Shown piece after piece: positions 17,691-27,377 of a stretch of 64,000 nt of DNA. The notes under the pieces are model-generated. The model was not told the DNA's origin, searched no databases, and worked only from the letters and a program-made list of their open reading frames with translations. The stretch comes from Mesorhizobium sp. 131-2-1 (GTDB lineage Bacteria; Pseudomonadota; Alphaproteobacteria; Rhizobiales; Rhizobiaceae). Position 1 is the first letter of the stretch, and the number at the start of each line of letters is the position of its first letter. The position numbers were made by a program, and so were the translations under genes. The DNA is taken from positions 3,968,501-4,032,500 of the forward strand of contig NZ_AP023247.1 in NCBI RefSeq assembly GCF_016756535.1, in the 5' to 3' direction.

Positions 17691-18812
17691 GTGGCTGACC
17701 AGACTTTGCCAACCAATGCATGGCCGGCAAACGGCGTACCAGCCGATCTGATCGCACCCGGCCGCAAGCGGCTCGGTTTCGCCCTGATGGCCACGGCGAC
17801 GCTTGGCCTGCTCGCCGTCATCGCGCTGCAGATCCTCTACAAGACTGAAGTCACCACGCTCGGCTTCGATACCTGGCGGCCGATCATCTATGCCTATGTG
17901 CTGTGGGGCGTGGCGCTGGGCGCTGGCCAGGTGCTGACGCGCGGCGAGGACGGCCAGCGCGCGCTGTTCCTGTTGCCGGCGCTGCTCTTCACCATCGCCA
18001 TGGTGGTCTTCCCGACGCTGTTCGGCTTCTACATCGCCCTGACGGACTGGAACCTCAGTTCCTTCTCGGGCCGCAAATTCAACGGGCTCGACAATTTCTG
18101 GCAGATGCTGGCCGACCCGTACTACCGCAACGCGCTGTTCAACATGGTGCTCTATGTGCTCGCGGTGTTGGTCGAATATGTCATCGCCTTTGGGCTGGCG
18201 CTGCTGCTCAACGCGCAGATCCGCGCCCGCAAATTCTTCCGCGTCGTCTTCCTGATGCCGCTGATGCTGTCGCCAGTCGCGGTGTCATGGATGATCGGCA
18301 AGTCGCTGATGGAATATCGCTTCGGCCCGGCGGCGACGCTGGCGCGCACGCTCGGCTGGGACAATCCCGCCTTCTTCTCCAACCCGATCACCGCCCGCAT
18401 CTCGATCATGGTGCTGGATGCCTGGACCTTCATCCCGTTCATGATGATCATGCTGCTCGCCGGCCTGCAGGCGATGTCGCGCGAGGTTCTGGAGGCGGCG
18501 CGCGTCGATGGCGCCACCGCCTGGCAGACCTTCTGGCAGGTCACCTTCCCGCTGATGCTGCCGGTGTCGGTGACGGCGGTGATCCTGCGCATCATCTTCA
18601 AGCTGAAGCTGGCCGACATCATCATCACGGTGACTTCGGGCGGCCCGGGCGGCGCCACGGATTCGGTATCGAGCTTCATCTACCGCGAATATCGCGACCG
18701 CTCGAATGTCGGCTACGGCACGATGCTGGCCATGGCCTATCTCATCATCATCATCGTGTTCGTGACCTGGCTGCTGAAATTCGCCAGCCGCTTCGTGCGC
18801 AATGTCAACTGA
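17691..18812 (+). CDS. Carbohydrate ABC importer permease 1 (MalF/UgpA type) with N-terminal extension
   Basis: The 373-residue membrane protein has the six-helix CUT1 permease core from about residue 90 (MVVFPTLFGFYIALTDWNL onward) and the coupling loop EVLEAARVDGATAWQTFWQV. Before the core are about 90 extra residues with two more predicted helices (GFALMATATLGLLAVIALQI and IIYAYVLWGVALGAGQVL), as in MalF. The first plausible start is GTG at 17691; an earlier TTG is possible. It pairs with the next permease. Confidence 0.88.
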   Translation: MADQTLPTNAWPANGVPADLIAPGRKRLGFALMATATLGLLAVIALQILYKTEVTTLGFDTWRPIIYAYVLWGVALGAGQVLTRGEDGQRALFLLPALLFTIAMVVFPTLFGFYIALTDWNLSSFSGRKFNGLDNFWQMLADPYYRNALFNMVLYVLAVLVEYVIAFGLALLLNAQIRARKFFRVVFLMPLMLSPVAVSWMIGKSLMEYRFGPAATLARTLGWDNPAFFSNPITARISIMVLDAWTFIPFMMIMLLAGLQAMSREVLEAARVDGATAWQTFWQVTFPLMLPVSVTAVILRIIFKLKLADIIITVTSGGPGGATDSVSSFIYREYRDRSNVGYGTMLAMAYLIIIIVFVTWLLKFASRFVRNVN

Positions 18813-18824
18813 GCGGCCGGGAAC

Positions 18825-19742
18825 ATGAGCGTCCAGACCACCGACTATTCCGTCTCCGAAATCGGCTCGCCGGCGAGCTTCCTCACCAGCCGCGTCTTCA
18901 TTTATGGCGCGCTGGTGTTCTGGTCCTTCATCTGCCTGTTCCCGATCTACTGGACGATAACGACGTCGTTCAAATCGGCGGTCGACGTCACCCAGGGCCA
19001 TCTGATCCCGTTCGTCGACTTCCAGCCGGACTGGAAGGGCTGGCGCTCGCTCGGCCTGTCGCCCGACTCGATCTTCCAGACGTCCACCGTGCGCGACGAG
19101 TTCTTCAAGCGCTTCATGAACTCGATCATCGCCTCGGTCGGCGCGTCGAGCCTCGCCATCATCATCGGCAGCCTCGCCGCCTACGGACTGACCCGCTACC
19201 GCTACCACTTCGCCTGGTTCAAGAACGAGGACATCTCCTTCTTCTTCCTGTCGCAGCTGATCCTGCCGCCGGTCGTGCTGGCGCTGCCCTTCCTAGTGCT
19301 CTACCGCGAGGTCGGCCTGCTCGACACGCGCATCGGGCTGATCCTGCTCTACACGCTGATGGTGCTGCCGATCGTCATCTGGATCATGCGCGACCAGTTC
19401 AATTCGATCCCGGTCGAGCTCGAGGAAGCAGCGCTCGTCGACGGCCTGTCGATCTGGGGCGCCTTCTTCCGCATCGTCATGCCGATCGCGCTGCCTGGCA
19501 TGGTCGCCGCCTTCATCCTGGCCATGGTGCTGTGCTGGAACGAGTATTTCTTCGCAGCGCTTTTGACCTCGACCGACGCCAAGACCATTCCCGTCATGGT
19601 GGCGAGCCAGACCGGATCGCAAGGCATCAACTGGTGGTCGATGGCGGCCCTTGCCACCGCCGCCATCACGCCGCTTGCCGTCATCGGCATCCTCCTGGAA
19701 CGCTACCTGATCATGGGCATGACGGCAGGCGCGGTGAAGTAG
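18825..19742 (+). CDS. Carbohydrate ABC importer permease 2 (MalG/UgpE type)
   Basis: The 305-residue membrane protein has six helices and the coupling motif ELEEAALVDGLSIWGAFFRI. It is the second CUT1 permease and forms a heterodimer with the product of 17691. The ATG lies 12 bases after that stop. A convergent gene ends five bases after this one. Confidence 0.9.
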   Translation: MSVQTTDYSVSEIGSPASFLTSRVFIYGALVFWSFICLFPIYWTITTSFKSAVDVTQGHLIPFVDFQPDWKGWRSLGLSPDSIFQTSTVRDEFFKRFMNSIIASVGASSLAIIIGSLAAYGLTRYRYHFAWFKNEDISFFFLSQLILPPVVLALPFLVLYREVGLLDTRIGLILLYTLMVLPIVIWIMRDQFNSIPVELEEAALVDGLSIWGAFFRIVMPIALPGMVAAFILAMVLCWNEYFFAALLTSTDAKTIPVMVASQTGSQGINWWSMAALATAAITPLAVIGILLERYLIMGMTAGAVK

Positions 19743-19746
19743 CGCT

Positions 19747-20238
19747 TCAGCCCGCCGCCTTCCCCAGGAAGACGGACCTTATCCGGTCGCGAAACATCTC
19801 GGCAGTTGCGACCTTGCCGAAATCGCGCGTCTCAAAACGCTCGCCCTTCAACGTCGTCAGGATGACCGAGAAAGTCGGTCCGCCGCTGTCCCATTCGATG
19901 GTGCGCGGGGTGAGATCGGCGACGTCATCCGGGCCGAGACGATACCGGCGCATGAAGAACGGATTGCGCGTCACGATGGAGATGCGAGCGGGGCTGACGA
20001 TCCAGCGCACTGCCGGGCTGAAGAGCGCGGCGAGCACAAGCGGGATGCCGACGGCATAGGCGCCGAGGATGATGAACAGAAAAAAGGGGCTGGCGACGTT
20101 CGGCGGCCAGACGCCGCGATAGAGCTCCCATGTCGGAACGACGATGCAGAACAGGCCGGCAAGGCCAAGGAACAGGCGCTTGGCGACGTGCATCGGAACG
20201 TCGTGCCGCAACCGTCCATCGCTGCCGATCTCTTCCAT
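19747..20238 (-). CDS. Membrane protein of unknown function with PH-like C-terminal part
   Basis: The 163-residue protein has two hydrophobic segments (about 21-40 and 50-72). A beta-rich tail follows (IVSPARISIVTRNPFFMRRY, then TFSVILTTLKGERFETRDFG) that resembles bacterial PH-like domains. I do not recognise a specific function. It is leftward and last in line after the creatininase-like gene, about 100 bases downstream of that start region, and converges on the permease operon. It may be a bystander to the sugar cluster. Confidence 0.65.
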   Translation of the reverse strand: MEEIGSDGRLRHDVPMHVAKRLFLGLAGLFCIVVPTWELYRGVWPPNVASPFFLFIILGAYAVGIPLVLAALFSPAVRWIVSPARISIVTRNPFFMRRYRLGPDDVADLTPRTIEWDSGGPTFSVILTTLKGERFETRDFGKVATAEMFRDRIRSVFLGKAAG

Positions 20239-20339
20239 TCCAGTCCTCTACCCCGGTGATGATGGCGGCGGATGGTGAAAATAGCCGTAACGATCCAGGA
20301 GGCTCCGCTGGTGATCGAGGCCTGGCGCGACGGGCCGCG

Positions 20340-21083
20340 TCAGGCCGACAGGATGGCGCGCAGATGATCGAGGATCATGGCGACGCCCTTTCTGCCCAGC
20401 TCGGCCGAGGCCTCGGGCGCGCTGGCCGTGTACCAGCCGGTATTGTCGGCGAAATGGCCGGCATCGACCGCTTCGGGGCAGAGCGCCAGCATCAGCGAGG
20501 TCTCGCCTATGCCGGCATGGTCGAACGGATACTGGCCGTTGATGGCGGCGGGCATCAGCGGATGCACCTGGACCCAATTGAAAAAGTTCTCGCCCTTGGC
20601 GTGGCCTGCATAGTAGTCGGCCATCGCCTCGGAGCCCCACCAGCCCTCGCCGCGCTCCTTTTCCAGGAAGCGGAAGATCGCTTGCCTGCCGGCCGTCTTG
20701 AAGGCGAGATCGGTCGGCATGCCGGCGATGAAATTCTCGGTCTGGTGATGAATGATGGCGTGGATGTTGCGAAAGCCGATGCGCAGCAGGCCGTAGAACA
20801 GCTCCTCGGCGAACGGCGCCAGTTGGTTGCCGCCGACATGCACCGAGCCGCTGCCCTCCGGCGGCGCTACCACATAGCTCGCCGCGCCGTAGTAGAAGGC
20901 GGGCAGCATGACGATGTCGGCCTCCTGCTCGAACAATTCCAGCGTCTTGACGACGGCCAGCGTGTCCATGCCGACTGCCATGTGCTCGCCATGGTATTCG
21001 AGCACGCCAAGCGGGAGGACGACCGGCCAGTTCTCCTTGATCGCCTTGCGGATCTGATGCGGGAGCATCAATTCGTAGCGCAT
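20340..21083 (-). CDS. Creatininase-family hydrolase with altered metal motif
   Basis: The 247-residue protein has the creatininase fold signature LPLGVLEYHGEHMAVGMD, giving Glu29, His31 and Asp40 at the usual metal positions. At the second metal motif, where creatininases normally read NGHGGN, it reads IIHHQTEN (residues 110-117). The family includes creatininase, mycofactocin MftE and, in inositol degradation, 3-dehydro-scyllo-inosose hydrolase, which cleaves a cyclic ketone. In a sugar cluster the last type of reaction is more likely than creatinine hydrolysis, but this is inference. It starts four bases after the SIS gene ends. Confidence 0.8.
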   Translation of the reverse strand: MRYELMLPHQIRKAIKENWPVVLPLGVLEYHGEHMAVGMDTLAVVKTLELFEQEADIVMLPAFYYGAASYVVAPPEGSGSVHVGGNQLAPFAEELFYGLLRIGFRNIHAIIHHQTENFIAGMPTDLAFKTAGRQAIFRFLEKERGEGWWGSEAMADYYAGHAKGENFFNWVQVHPLMPAAINGQYPFDHAGIGETSLMLALCPEAVDAGHFADNTGWYTASAPEASAELGRKGVAMILDHLRAILSA

Positions 21084-21087
21084 GCCC

Positions 21088-21654
21088 CTACTCCATATTC
21101 GTGTGGCGGGCGCGCATGGCCTCGGGCGAGCCGCCGGTCGATGCCTTGAGCTTCAGCACCATCACTTCGAAGAGCAGGAACAGCGCGCCCTCGAACACCG
21201 AGCCCATCGGCAGCACTGAGGTTTTCGCCGCGCCCTGGTCGCTCGCCATGGTCTGGGCCGGGATCAACAAGGTGAAGTCGGCGAGCCTGACCGCGCTGCT
21301 TGCGCCTTCGGCGGTGAGCAGCAGCACCTTTGCGCCCGCATCCCGGGCAACCTGCATCAGGGTCAGCACCGTGGTGGTCTCGCCCGGTCCGGAGCTGACC
21401 AGGAAGACATCGCCCTCGCCCAGCGGCGGCGTCGTCATGTCGCCTACCACCGACACCTGCAGACCGAGATGATAAAGCCGCATGGCGAAACCCTTGACCT
21501 GCAGCGCCTCGCGGCCGCAGCCATAGACGGCGATTTTTCCAGCGCCGGCGAGCATCTCGCAGGCCGCGTCGATGCGCGCCTCGTCTACCCTTGCCAGCAC
21601 GCCGCCGAGCTCGTTCAGCGCGATCGCGAACAGATCCGTGCCGGCGCCGGTCAT
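21088..21654 (-). CDS. SIS-domain sugar isomerase, 6-phospho-3-hexuloisomerase-like
   Basis: The 188-residue protein is a single SIS domain: KIAVYGCGREALQVKGFAMR, then a SSGPGETTTVLTL segment, PMGSVFEGALFL and the C-terminal RHTNME. This order and length match 6-phospho-3-hexuloisomerase (PHI/HxlB), which converts a 3-keto hexulose phosphate to fructose 6-phosphate. The typical RSG of PHI reads REA here, so the substrate may differ. It is co-transcribed with the creatininase-like gene and divergent from the aldo/keto reductase. No HxlA partner is present in the window. Confidence 0.8.
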   Translation of the reverse strand: MTGAGTDLFAIALNELGGVLARVDEARIDAACEMLAGAGKIAVYGCGREALQVKGFAMRLYHLGLQVSVVGDMTTPPLGEGDVFLVSSGPGETTTVLTLMQVARDAGAKVLLLTAEGASSAVRLADFTLLIPAQTMASDQGAAKTSVLPMGSVFEGALFLLFEVMVLKLKASTGGSPEAMRARHTNME

Positions 21655-21842
21655 GAGCGTTTCATCCTTGTCCGCGTCTCGAAAGGCAGTGACGATCCTT
21701 GCTTCACGTATTCCCCGAACGGCTTGTTTTTGTTCATGCTATCACCGCGAAAATGCGTGTCCAACGGCCCTCACTGCTTTTGCTGGGCCACGGGCGTGAT
21801 AGTCTCATGTCAGACAAATCAACCCCGGGAAAATTCCAGAAC

Positions 21843-22865
21843 ATGAAGACACGGCATTTCGACCGCATCGGCAATGGCGGCATCGACTTCACCGAGCTCG
21901 GCTTCGGCACGGCGCCGCTCGGCAACCTCTACCGCGCCGTCTCCGACGAGGACGCCCATGCCACGCTGGAGGCGGCCTGGAACACCGGCTGCCGCTACTT
22001 CGACACCGCGCCGCTCTATGGTCTCGGTCTGTCGGAAACCCGGCTCAACCCGTTCCTGCGCTCGAAGAAGCGCGACGACTATGTACTGTCGAGCAAGGTC
22101 GGGCGCCTGATGCGCGCCTGTCCGCCCGACCAGCGCACCGGCATCGGCAAGTTCTTCGACACGCCGTCGCGCCAGGAGGTCTACGATTACAGCTATGACG
22201 GCGTCATGCGCTCCTTCGAGGCTTCGCTGGAACGCCTCGGCGTCGACCGCATCGACATCCTGTTCGTCCACGACGTCGATATCTTCACCCACGGCAGCAA
22301 GGAGGCTTCCGACCGGCGTATCGAGGAGTTCATGTCCTCGGGCTATTACGGACTGCTTTCGCTGCGCGACCAGGGCGTGATCAAGGCGTTCGGCGGCGGC
22401 ATCAATGAATGGCAGGTCTGTGAGACGCTGGCCGAGCGCGGCGACTTCGACCTCTTCCTGCTGGCCGGGCGCTACACGCTGCTGGAGCAGGAGGCTTTGC
22501 GATCCTTCCTGCCGCTTTGCCAGAAGCGCGGCATCGGCATCGTGCTCGGAGGCCCCTACAATTCCGGCATCCTGGCGACGGGACCCAAGCCCGGCGCCTT
22601 CTACAACTATTCCGAGGCGCCGAAGGATGTGCTCGATCGCGTCGCGCGCATCGAGGCGGTCTGCACGCGCCATGGCGTACGGCTGATCGAGGCGGCGCTG
22701 CAGTTTCCGCTGCAACACCCTTCGGTGGTGTCGGTGATCCCTGGCGGCCAGCGGCCGGCCGAGGTCGAAAGCAACCGTGCGCTGCTCGACGCCAAACTGC
22801 CCGCCGCTCTCTGGGCCGATCTGAAGCAGGAAGGGCTGATGCGCGCGGACGCACCAACGGGCTGA
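21843..22865 (+). CDS. Aldo/keto reductase, D-threo-aldose 1-dehydrogenase (L-fucose/L-galactose dehydrogenase) type
   Basis: The 340-residue TIM-barrel oxidoreductase shows the catalytic tetrad: Asp and Tyr in FDTAPLYGLGLSE, Lys in LSSKVGRL, and His in ILFVHDVD. The opening FTELGFGTAPLGNLYRAVSD and the LYGLGLSE region are typical of D-threo-aldose 1-dehydrogenases, which oxidise L-fucose or related pyranoses to lactones. A FucU-type mutarotase in the same cluster fits. ATG 21843 is chosen; ATG 21807 (12 residues longer) is possible. Neither has a strong ribosome site. Confidence 0.82.
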   Translation: MKTRHFDRIGNGGIDFTELGFGTAPLGNLYRAVSDEDAHATLEAAWNTGCRYFDTAPLYGLGLSETRLNPFLRSKKRDDYVLSSKVGRLMRACPPDQRTGIGKFFDTPSRQEVYDYSYDGVMRSFEASLERLGVDRIDILFVHDVDIFTHGSKEASDRRIEEFMSSGYYGLLSLRDQGVIKAFGGGINEWQVCETLAERGDFDLFLLAGRYTLLEQEALRSFLPLCQKRGIGIVLGGPYNSGILATGPKPGAFYNYSEAPKDVLDRVARIEAVCTRHGVRLIEAALQFPLQHPSVVSVIPGGQRPAEVESNRALLDAKLPAALWADLKQEGLMRADAPTG

Positions 22866-22900
22866 TCCTGCCAGCGCCCGTGCGTCCACAGATGGGCAAA

Positions 22901-22928
22901 AGAAAAGCCGGGCAAGCCCGGCTTTTCT
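22901..22928. terminator. Bidirectional intrinsic terminator
   Basis: AGAAAAGCCGGGC (22901-22913) and its perfect complement (22916-22928) form a 13-bp stem with A-rich and T-rich flanks on both strands. It ends the rightward aldo/keto reductase gene and the leftward hupB gene. Confidence 0.85.
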
Positions 22929-22948
22929 GATCTTGGATGAAAAAGGTC

Positions 22949-23221
22949 TTAGTTGACCGCGTCCTTGAGGCCCTTGCCGGCCGAAAACTTCGGCACGGTG
23001 CGCGCCGGAATCTTCACTTCGGCGCCGGTCTGCGGGTTGCGCCCGGTCGAAGCAGCGCGTTTTGACACGGTGAAATTTCCGAAGCCCACAAGCCGGACAT
23101 CGCCGCCCTTCTTCAGTTCGCCAGTGATCACGGAAAACACCGCATCGACGGCTGACTGCGCGTCACCCTTCGAAATGCTCGCGGCATCGGCGACAGCGGA
23201 CACCAGTTCGTTCTTGTTCAT
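22949..23221 (-). CDS. hupB: HU-family DNA-binding protein
   Basis: The 90-residue protein is a standard HU: MNKNELVSAVADAA at the start, FSVITGELKKGGDVRLVGFG, then the DNA-contacting arm GRNPQTGAEVKIPA and a C-terminal KFSAGKGLKDAVN. It binds and bends DNA as a nucleoid protein. ATG 23221 is chosen because it begins at the conserved N terminus and has GGAAGGGAA upstream. It lies downstream of lon, but two terminators separate them and it has its own promoter. Confidence 0.96.
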   Translation of the reverse strand: MNKNELVSAVADAASISKGDAQSAVDAVFSVITGELKKGGDVRLVGFGNFTVSKRAASTGRNPQTGAEVKIPARTVPKFSAGKGLKDAVN

Positions 23222-23276
23222 CAAAATTCCCTTCCATGAGAAAACCGGAACATTCGACTCATCCGGCAGGAAACGG

Positions 23277-23305
23277 ACTTTAGAAAGAAGCGTTCCGGCA
23301 ACCAA
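23277..23305 (-). promoter_or_regulatory. Likely hupB promoter
   Basis: On the minus strand TTGGTT (23300-23305) and TAAAGT (23277-23282) are separated by 17 bases, about 56 bases before the hupB start. It lies after the lon terminators, so hupB can be expressed on its own. Confidence 0.45.
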
Positions 23306-23335
23306 GTCGAAAAAGCTGGAAAAGGTCGAAAAAAG

Positions 23336-23388
23336 CCCGGAATTCCGGGGTTTTTCACATGAAAAAGCCGGGCGAGAGGCCCGGCTTT
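23336..23388 (-). terminator. Tandem terminators of lon
   Basis: Reading leftward from the lon stop, the first hairpin (23364-23388, stem AAAGCCGGGC with a five-base loop) is followed by Ts. The second (23336-23349, palindrome CCCGGAATTCCGGG) is followed by six Ts. Together they should stop read-through from lon into hupB. Confidence 0.75.
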
Positions 23389-23417
23389 CGTTTTGTGCAT
23401 CGCAACTTTAGCTAAAA

Positions 23418-25829
23418 CTAATGCGCGAGCGACTTTCCGGCATCGTCAGCGGTGTCGGCGGCCGCCGGGGTGTTGACCGGTTCGACCCACTCGATCGGCT
23501 CCGGCATGCGCACCAGCGCATGACGCAGCACCTCGCCAACGCGCGAGACCGGGATGATCTCCATGCCGTTCTTCACGTTGTCCGGAATCTCCGCCAAATC
23601 CTTGGCGTTATCTTCCGGGATCAGCACCTTCTTGATGCCGCCACGCAATGCGGCAAGCAGCTTCTCCTTGAGGCCGCCGATCGGCAGCACCCTGCCGCGC
23701 AGCGTGATCTCGCCGGTCATCGCGACATCGGCCTTGATCGGAATGCCGGTGAGCACCGAGATGATCGCGGTGGCCATCGCCACGCCGGCCGAGGGGCCGT
23801 CCTTCGGGGTTGCCCCCTCCGGCACGTGGACGTGGATGTCACGCTTGTCGAACAGCGGCGGCTCGATGCCGAAATCGATGGCGCGCGAGCGGACATAGGA
23901 GGCCGCCGCCGAAATCGATTCCTTCATCACGTCGCGCAGATTGCCGGTCACCGTCATGCGGCCCTTGCCGGGCATCATGACGCCTTCGACCGTCAGCAGC
24001 TCGCCGCCGACTTCCGTCCAGGCAAGACCGGTGACGACACCGACCTGATCGTCCGCCTCGACCTGGCCGAAGCGGTAGCGCGGCACACCGAGATAGTCGG
24101 CGAGATTGTCAGCCGTGATGGTGACCGACTTCTTCTTCGTCTTCAGGATCTCGGTCACGGCCTTGCGCCCGAGCTTCATCAGCTCGCGCTCCAGGCTGCG
24201 CACGCCGGCTTCCCGGGTGTAGGTCTGGATGATGCCGCGGATCGCGTCCTCGCCGACGGAGAATTCCTTCGGCTGCAGCGCGTGGTCGCGGATCACCTTC
24301 GGCATCAGGTGCCGCTTGGCGATCTCGATCTTCTCGTCCTCGGTGTAGCCGGCGATACGGATGATCTCCATGCGATCCATGAGGGGCGCAGGGATGTTCA
24401 GCGTGTTCGCCGTCGTCACGAACATCACGCTCGACAGGTCGTACTCGACCTCGAGGTAATGGTCCATGAACGTCGAGTTCTGCTCGGGATCGAGCACCTC
24501 GAGCAGGGCCGATGACGGGTCGCCACGGAAGTCCTGGCCCATCTTGTCGATCTCGTCGAGCAGGAAGAGCGGGTTGGACTTCTTGGCCTTCTTCATCGAC
24601 TGGATGACCTTGCCGGGCATCGAGCCGATATAGGTGCGCCGGTGGCCACGGATCTCGGCCTCGTCGCGCACACCGCCAAGCGCCATGCGGATGAACTCGC
24701 GGCCGGTCGCCTTGGCGATCGACTTGCCGAGCGAGGTCTTGCCGACGCCGGGAGGACCGACGAGGCACAGGATCGGGCCCTTGATCTTCTTCTGGCGGCT
24801 CTGCACGGCGAGATACTCGACGATGCGGTCCTTGACCTTGTCAAGGCCGAAATGGTCGGTGTCGAGCACGTTCTGCGCGAAGGCCAGATCATGCTTGACC
24901 TTGGAGTTCTTGCCCCACGGGATCGACAGGATCCAGTCGAGATAGTTGCGCACGACGGTCGATTCCGCCGACATGGGCGACATCGTCCGCAGCTTCTTCA
25001 GCTCGGCTTCCGCCTTCTCGCGGGCCTCCTTGGAGAGCTTGGTCTTCTTGATGCGCGCCTCGATCTCGGCGGCTTCGTCGCGGCCGTCCTCGCCCTCGCC
25101 GAGCTCCTTCTGGATCGCCTTCATCTGCTCGTTGAGGTAGTACTCGCGCTGGGTCTTCTCCATCTGGCGCTTGACGCGCGAGCGGATGCGCTTCTCCACC
25201 TGCAGGACGGAGATTTCGGCTTCCATGAAGCCCATCGCCTTTTCCAGCCGCTCCTTGACGGAAAGCGTGGCCAGCATCTCCTGCTTCTCGGGGATCTTGA
25301 TGGCGAGGTGCGAGGCAACCGTGTCGGCGAGCTTGGAATAGTCGTCGATCTGGCTGGCGGCGCCCACCACTTCGGGCGAGATCTTCTTGTTCAGCTTGAC
25401 GTAGTTCTCGAAGTCGGTGACGACCGAGCGGGCAAGCGCCTCGATCTCGACCTCCTCCTCTTCCGGCTCGACCAGCGCCGATGCGCGGGCCTCATGGAAG
25501 TCGGGACGATCGGTGAACGAAACGATCTTCGCGCGCGAGGCGCCTTCGACCAGCACCTTCACGGTACCGTCGGGAAGCTTCAGCAATTGCAGCACATTGG
25601 CGAGCGTGCCGATGTCGTAGATCGCATCGGGCTCGGGATCGTCGTCGGCTGCGTTCATCTGGGTCGCAAGCAGGATCTGCTTTTCCTGACCCATTACCTC
25701 TTCCAGCGCCTTGATCGACTTTTCGCGCCCGACAAAGAGCGGAACGATCATGTGTGGAAACACAACGATGTCGCGCAGCGGGAGGACTGCGAAGACGCCG
25801 TCGCTGGGAGCCCTGGATGTTTTGGCCAT
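23418..25829 (-). CDS. lon: ATP-dependent Lon protease
   Basis: The 803-residue protein has the LON substrate-binding domain ([20 protein letters not shown]), the AAA+ module (Walker [14 protein letters not shown], Walker [11 protein letters not shown]) and the serine-lysine protease domain (Ser in [14 protein letters not shown]). It degrades damaged and regulatory proteins in the cytoplasm. ATG 25829 is chosen because AAAGG stands seven bases before it; an upstream ATG would add five residues. In rhizobia lon can affect exopolysaccharide levels. It follows clpX on the same strand with a terminator between. Confidence 0.97.
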   Translation of the reverse strand: MAKTSRAPSDGVFAVLPLRDIVVFPHMIVPLFVGREKSIKALEEVMGQEKQILLATQMNAADDDPEPDAIYDIGTLANVLQLLKLPDGTVKVLVEGASRAKIVSFTDRPDFHEARASALVEPEEEEVEIEALARSVVTDFENYVKLNKKISPEVVGAASQIDDYSKLADTVASHLAIKIPEKQEMLATLSVKERLEKAMGFMEAEISVLQVEKRIRSRVKRQMEKTQREYYLNEQMKAIQKELGEGEDGRDEAAEIEARIKKTKLSKEAREKAEAELKKLRTMSPMSAESTVVRNYLDWILSIPWGKNSKVKHDLAFAQNVLDTDHFGLDKVKDRIVEYLAVQSRQKKIKGPILCLVGPPGVGKTSLGKSIAKATGREFIRMALGGVRDEAEIRGHRRTYIGSMPGKVIQSMKKAKKSNPLFLLDEIDKMGQDFRGDPSSALLEVLDPEQNSTFMDHYLEVEYDLSSVMFVTTANTLNIPAPLMDRMEIIRIAGYTEDEKIEIAKRHLMPKVIRDHALQPKEFSVGEDAIRGIIQTYTREAGVRSLERELMKLGRKAVTEILKTKKKSVTITADNLADYLGVPRYRFGQVEADDQVGVVTGLAWTEVGGELLTVEGVMMPGKGRMTVTGNLRDVMKESISAAASYVRSRAIDFGIEPPLFDKRDIHVHVPEGATPKDGPSAGVAMATAIISVLTGIPIKADVAMTGEITLRGRVLPIGGLKEKLLAALRGGIKKVLIPEDNAKDLAEIPDNVKNGMEIIPVSRVGEVLRHALVRMPEPIEWVEPVNTPAAADTADDAGKSLAH

Positions 25830-26051
25830 TGTCCAACCTTTCATGTCGCGGCCGCTAATTGAGCCAACCGCGAATCTTATATTAACGACCGAGGATCGTT
25901 CCGCCTACCACCGTTTGTGACGGGAGTTTTACAGCACAGAATTCGGCACCACGGCCTTCTGCTGTTAGTTGGATGTGTAAGCGGCAAAGATCAAGGGCAA
26001 ACACGGTCCGTTCATCCTACTCTATCGGCCAGGCGAGGCGCCCTTTCAGCA

Positions 26052-26075
26052 AAACGGCGCCTTGCGGCGCCGTTT
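26052..26075 (-). terminator. clpX terminator
   Basis: AAACGGCGCC (26052-26061), loop TTGC and GGCGCCGTTT (26066-26075) form a perfect 10-bp hairpin. Read leftward it ends in GTTTTG about 28 bases after the clpX stop. Confidence 0.8.
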
Positions 26076-26102
26076 CAAGAGAATTCCAATGCCGGACCCC
26101 GA

Positions 26103-27377
26103 TCAGGCGCTGACGGAGCCCTTCTTTTCCTTCTGCTCGGAATAGATGTAGAGCGGCCGGGCGTTGCCGGAAACCACCTCTTCCGAAATCACCACCTCGC
26201 GCACGCCTTCCAGCGCCGGCAGCTCGAACATGGTGTCGAGCAGGATCGCTTCCATGATCGAACGCAGGCCGCGCGCGCCGGTCTTGCGCTCGATGGCGCG
26301 CTTGGCGATCGCCGACAGCGCGTTCTCGTGGAAGGTCAGGTCGACATTCTCCATCTCGAACAGCCGCTGGTACTGCTTGACCAGCGCATTCTTCGGCTCG
26401 GTCAGGATCTGGATCAGCGCCGGCTCGTCGAGATCCTCCAGCGTCGCCAGAACGGGCAGACGGCCGACGAATTCGGGGATCAGGCCGAACTTCAGCAGAT
26501 CCTCGGGCTCGACCTGGCGGAAGATGTCGCCGGTGCGGCGGTCCTCGGGCGATGCGACCGTGGCGCCGAAGCCGATCGAGGTCTTGCGGCCACGATCCGA
26601 GATGATCTTGTCCAGCCCGGCGAAGGCGCCGCCACAGATGAACAGGATGTTGGCGGTGTCGACCTGCAGGAACTCCTGCTGCGGGTGCTTCCTGCCGCCC
26701 TGCGGCGGCACGGAGGCGACCGTGCCTTCCATGATCTTCAGGAGCGCCTGCTGCACGCCCTCGCCCGACACGTCACGGGTGATCGAGGGATTGTCCGACT
26801 TGCGCGAGATCTTGTCGATCTCGTCTATGTAGACGATGCCTCGCTGGGCGCGCTCGACATTGTAGTCGGCCGACTGCAGCAGCTTCAGGATGATGTTCTC
26901 GACATCCTCGCCGACATAACCGGCCTCGGTCAGCGTCGTGGCGTCGGCCATGGTGAAGGGCACGTCGATGATGCGGGCCAGCGTCTGGGCAAGCAGCGTC
27001 TTGCCGCAGCCGGTCGGGCCGATCAAAAGGATGTTGGACTTTGCCAGCTCGACGTCGTTGTTCTTGCCAGCGTGAGCGAGGCGCTTGTAATGGTTGTGGA
27101 CGGCCACCGACAGCACGCGCTTGGCGTAGGGCTGGCCGATGACGTAGTCGTCGAGGACCTTGAGGATCTCCTGCGGGGTCGGCACACCCTCGCGCGACTT
27201 CACCATCGAGGTCTTGTTCTCCTCGCGGATGATGTCCATGCAGAGCTCGACGCATTCGTCGCAGATGAAGACCGTCGGACCGGCAATCAGCTTACGCACT
27301 TCATGCTGGCTCTTGCCGCAAAACGAGCAATAGAGCGTGTTCTTTGAATCACCGCCGTTGTTGCCGACCTTGCTCAT
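26103..27377 (-). CDS. clpX: ATP-dependent Clp protease ATP-binding subunit ClpX
   Basis: The 424-residue unfoldase has the N-terminal C4 zinc-binding domain ([25 protein letters not shown]), Walker [14 protein letters not shown], Walker [13 protein letters not shown], and the C-terminal AAA+ lid. It unfolds tagged proteins and feeds them to ClpP. It lies downstream of clpP with a 294-base gap that probably holds its own promoter. Length and motifs are those of a complete, active ClpX. Confidence 0.98.
   Translation of the reverse strand: MSKVGNNGGDSKNTLYCSFCGKSQHEVRKLIAGPTVFICDECVELCMDIIREENKTSMVKSREGVPTPQEILKVLDDYVIGQPYAKRVLSVAVHNHYKRLAHAGKNNDVELAKSNILLIGPTGCGKTLLAQTLARIIDVPFTMADATTLTEAGYVGEDVENIILKLLQSADYNVERAQRGIVYIDEIDKISRKSDNPSITRDVSGEGVQQALLKIMEGTVASVPPQGGRKHPQQEFLQVDTANILFICGGAFAGLDKIISDRGRKTSIGFGATVASPEDRRTGDIFRQVEPEDLLKFGLIPEFVGRLPVLATLEDLDEPALIQILTEPKNALVKQYQRLFEMENVDLTFHENALSAIAKRAIERKTGARGLRSIMEAILLDTMFELPALEGVREVVISEEVVSGNARPLYIYSEQKEKKGSVSA

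Noticed and set aside
17903..20059. A 718-codon frame overlapping both CUT1 permease genes
   Set aside because: The permease frames show helices and coupling motifs; this frame is Arg- and His-rich and is a shadow.
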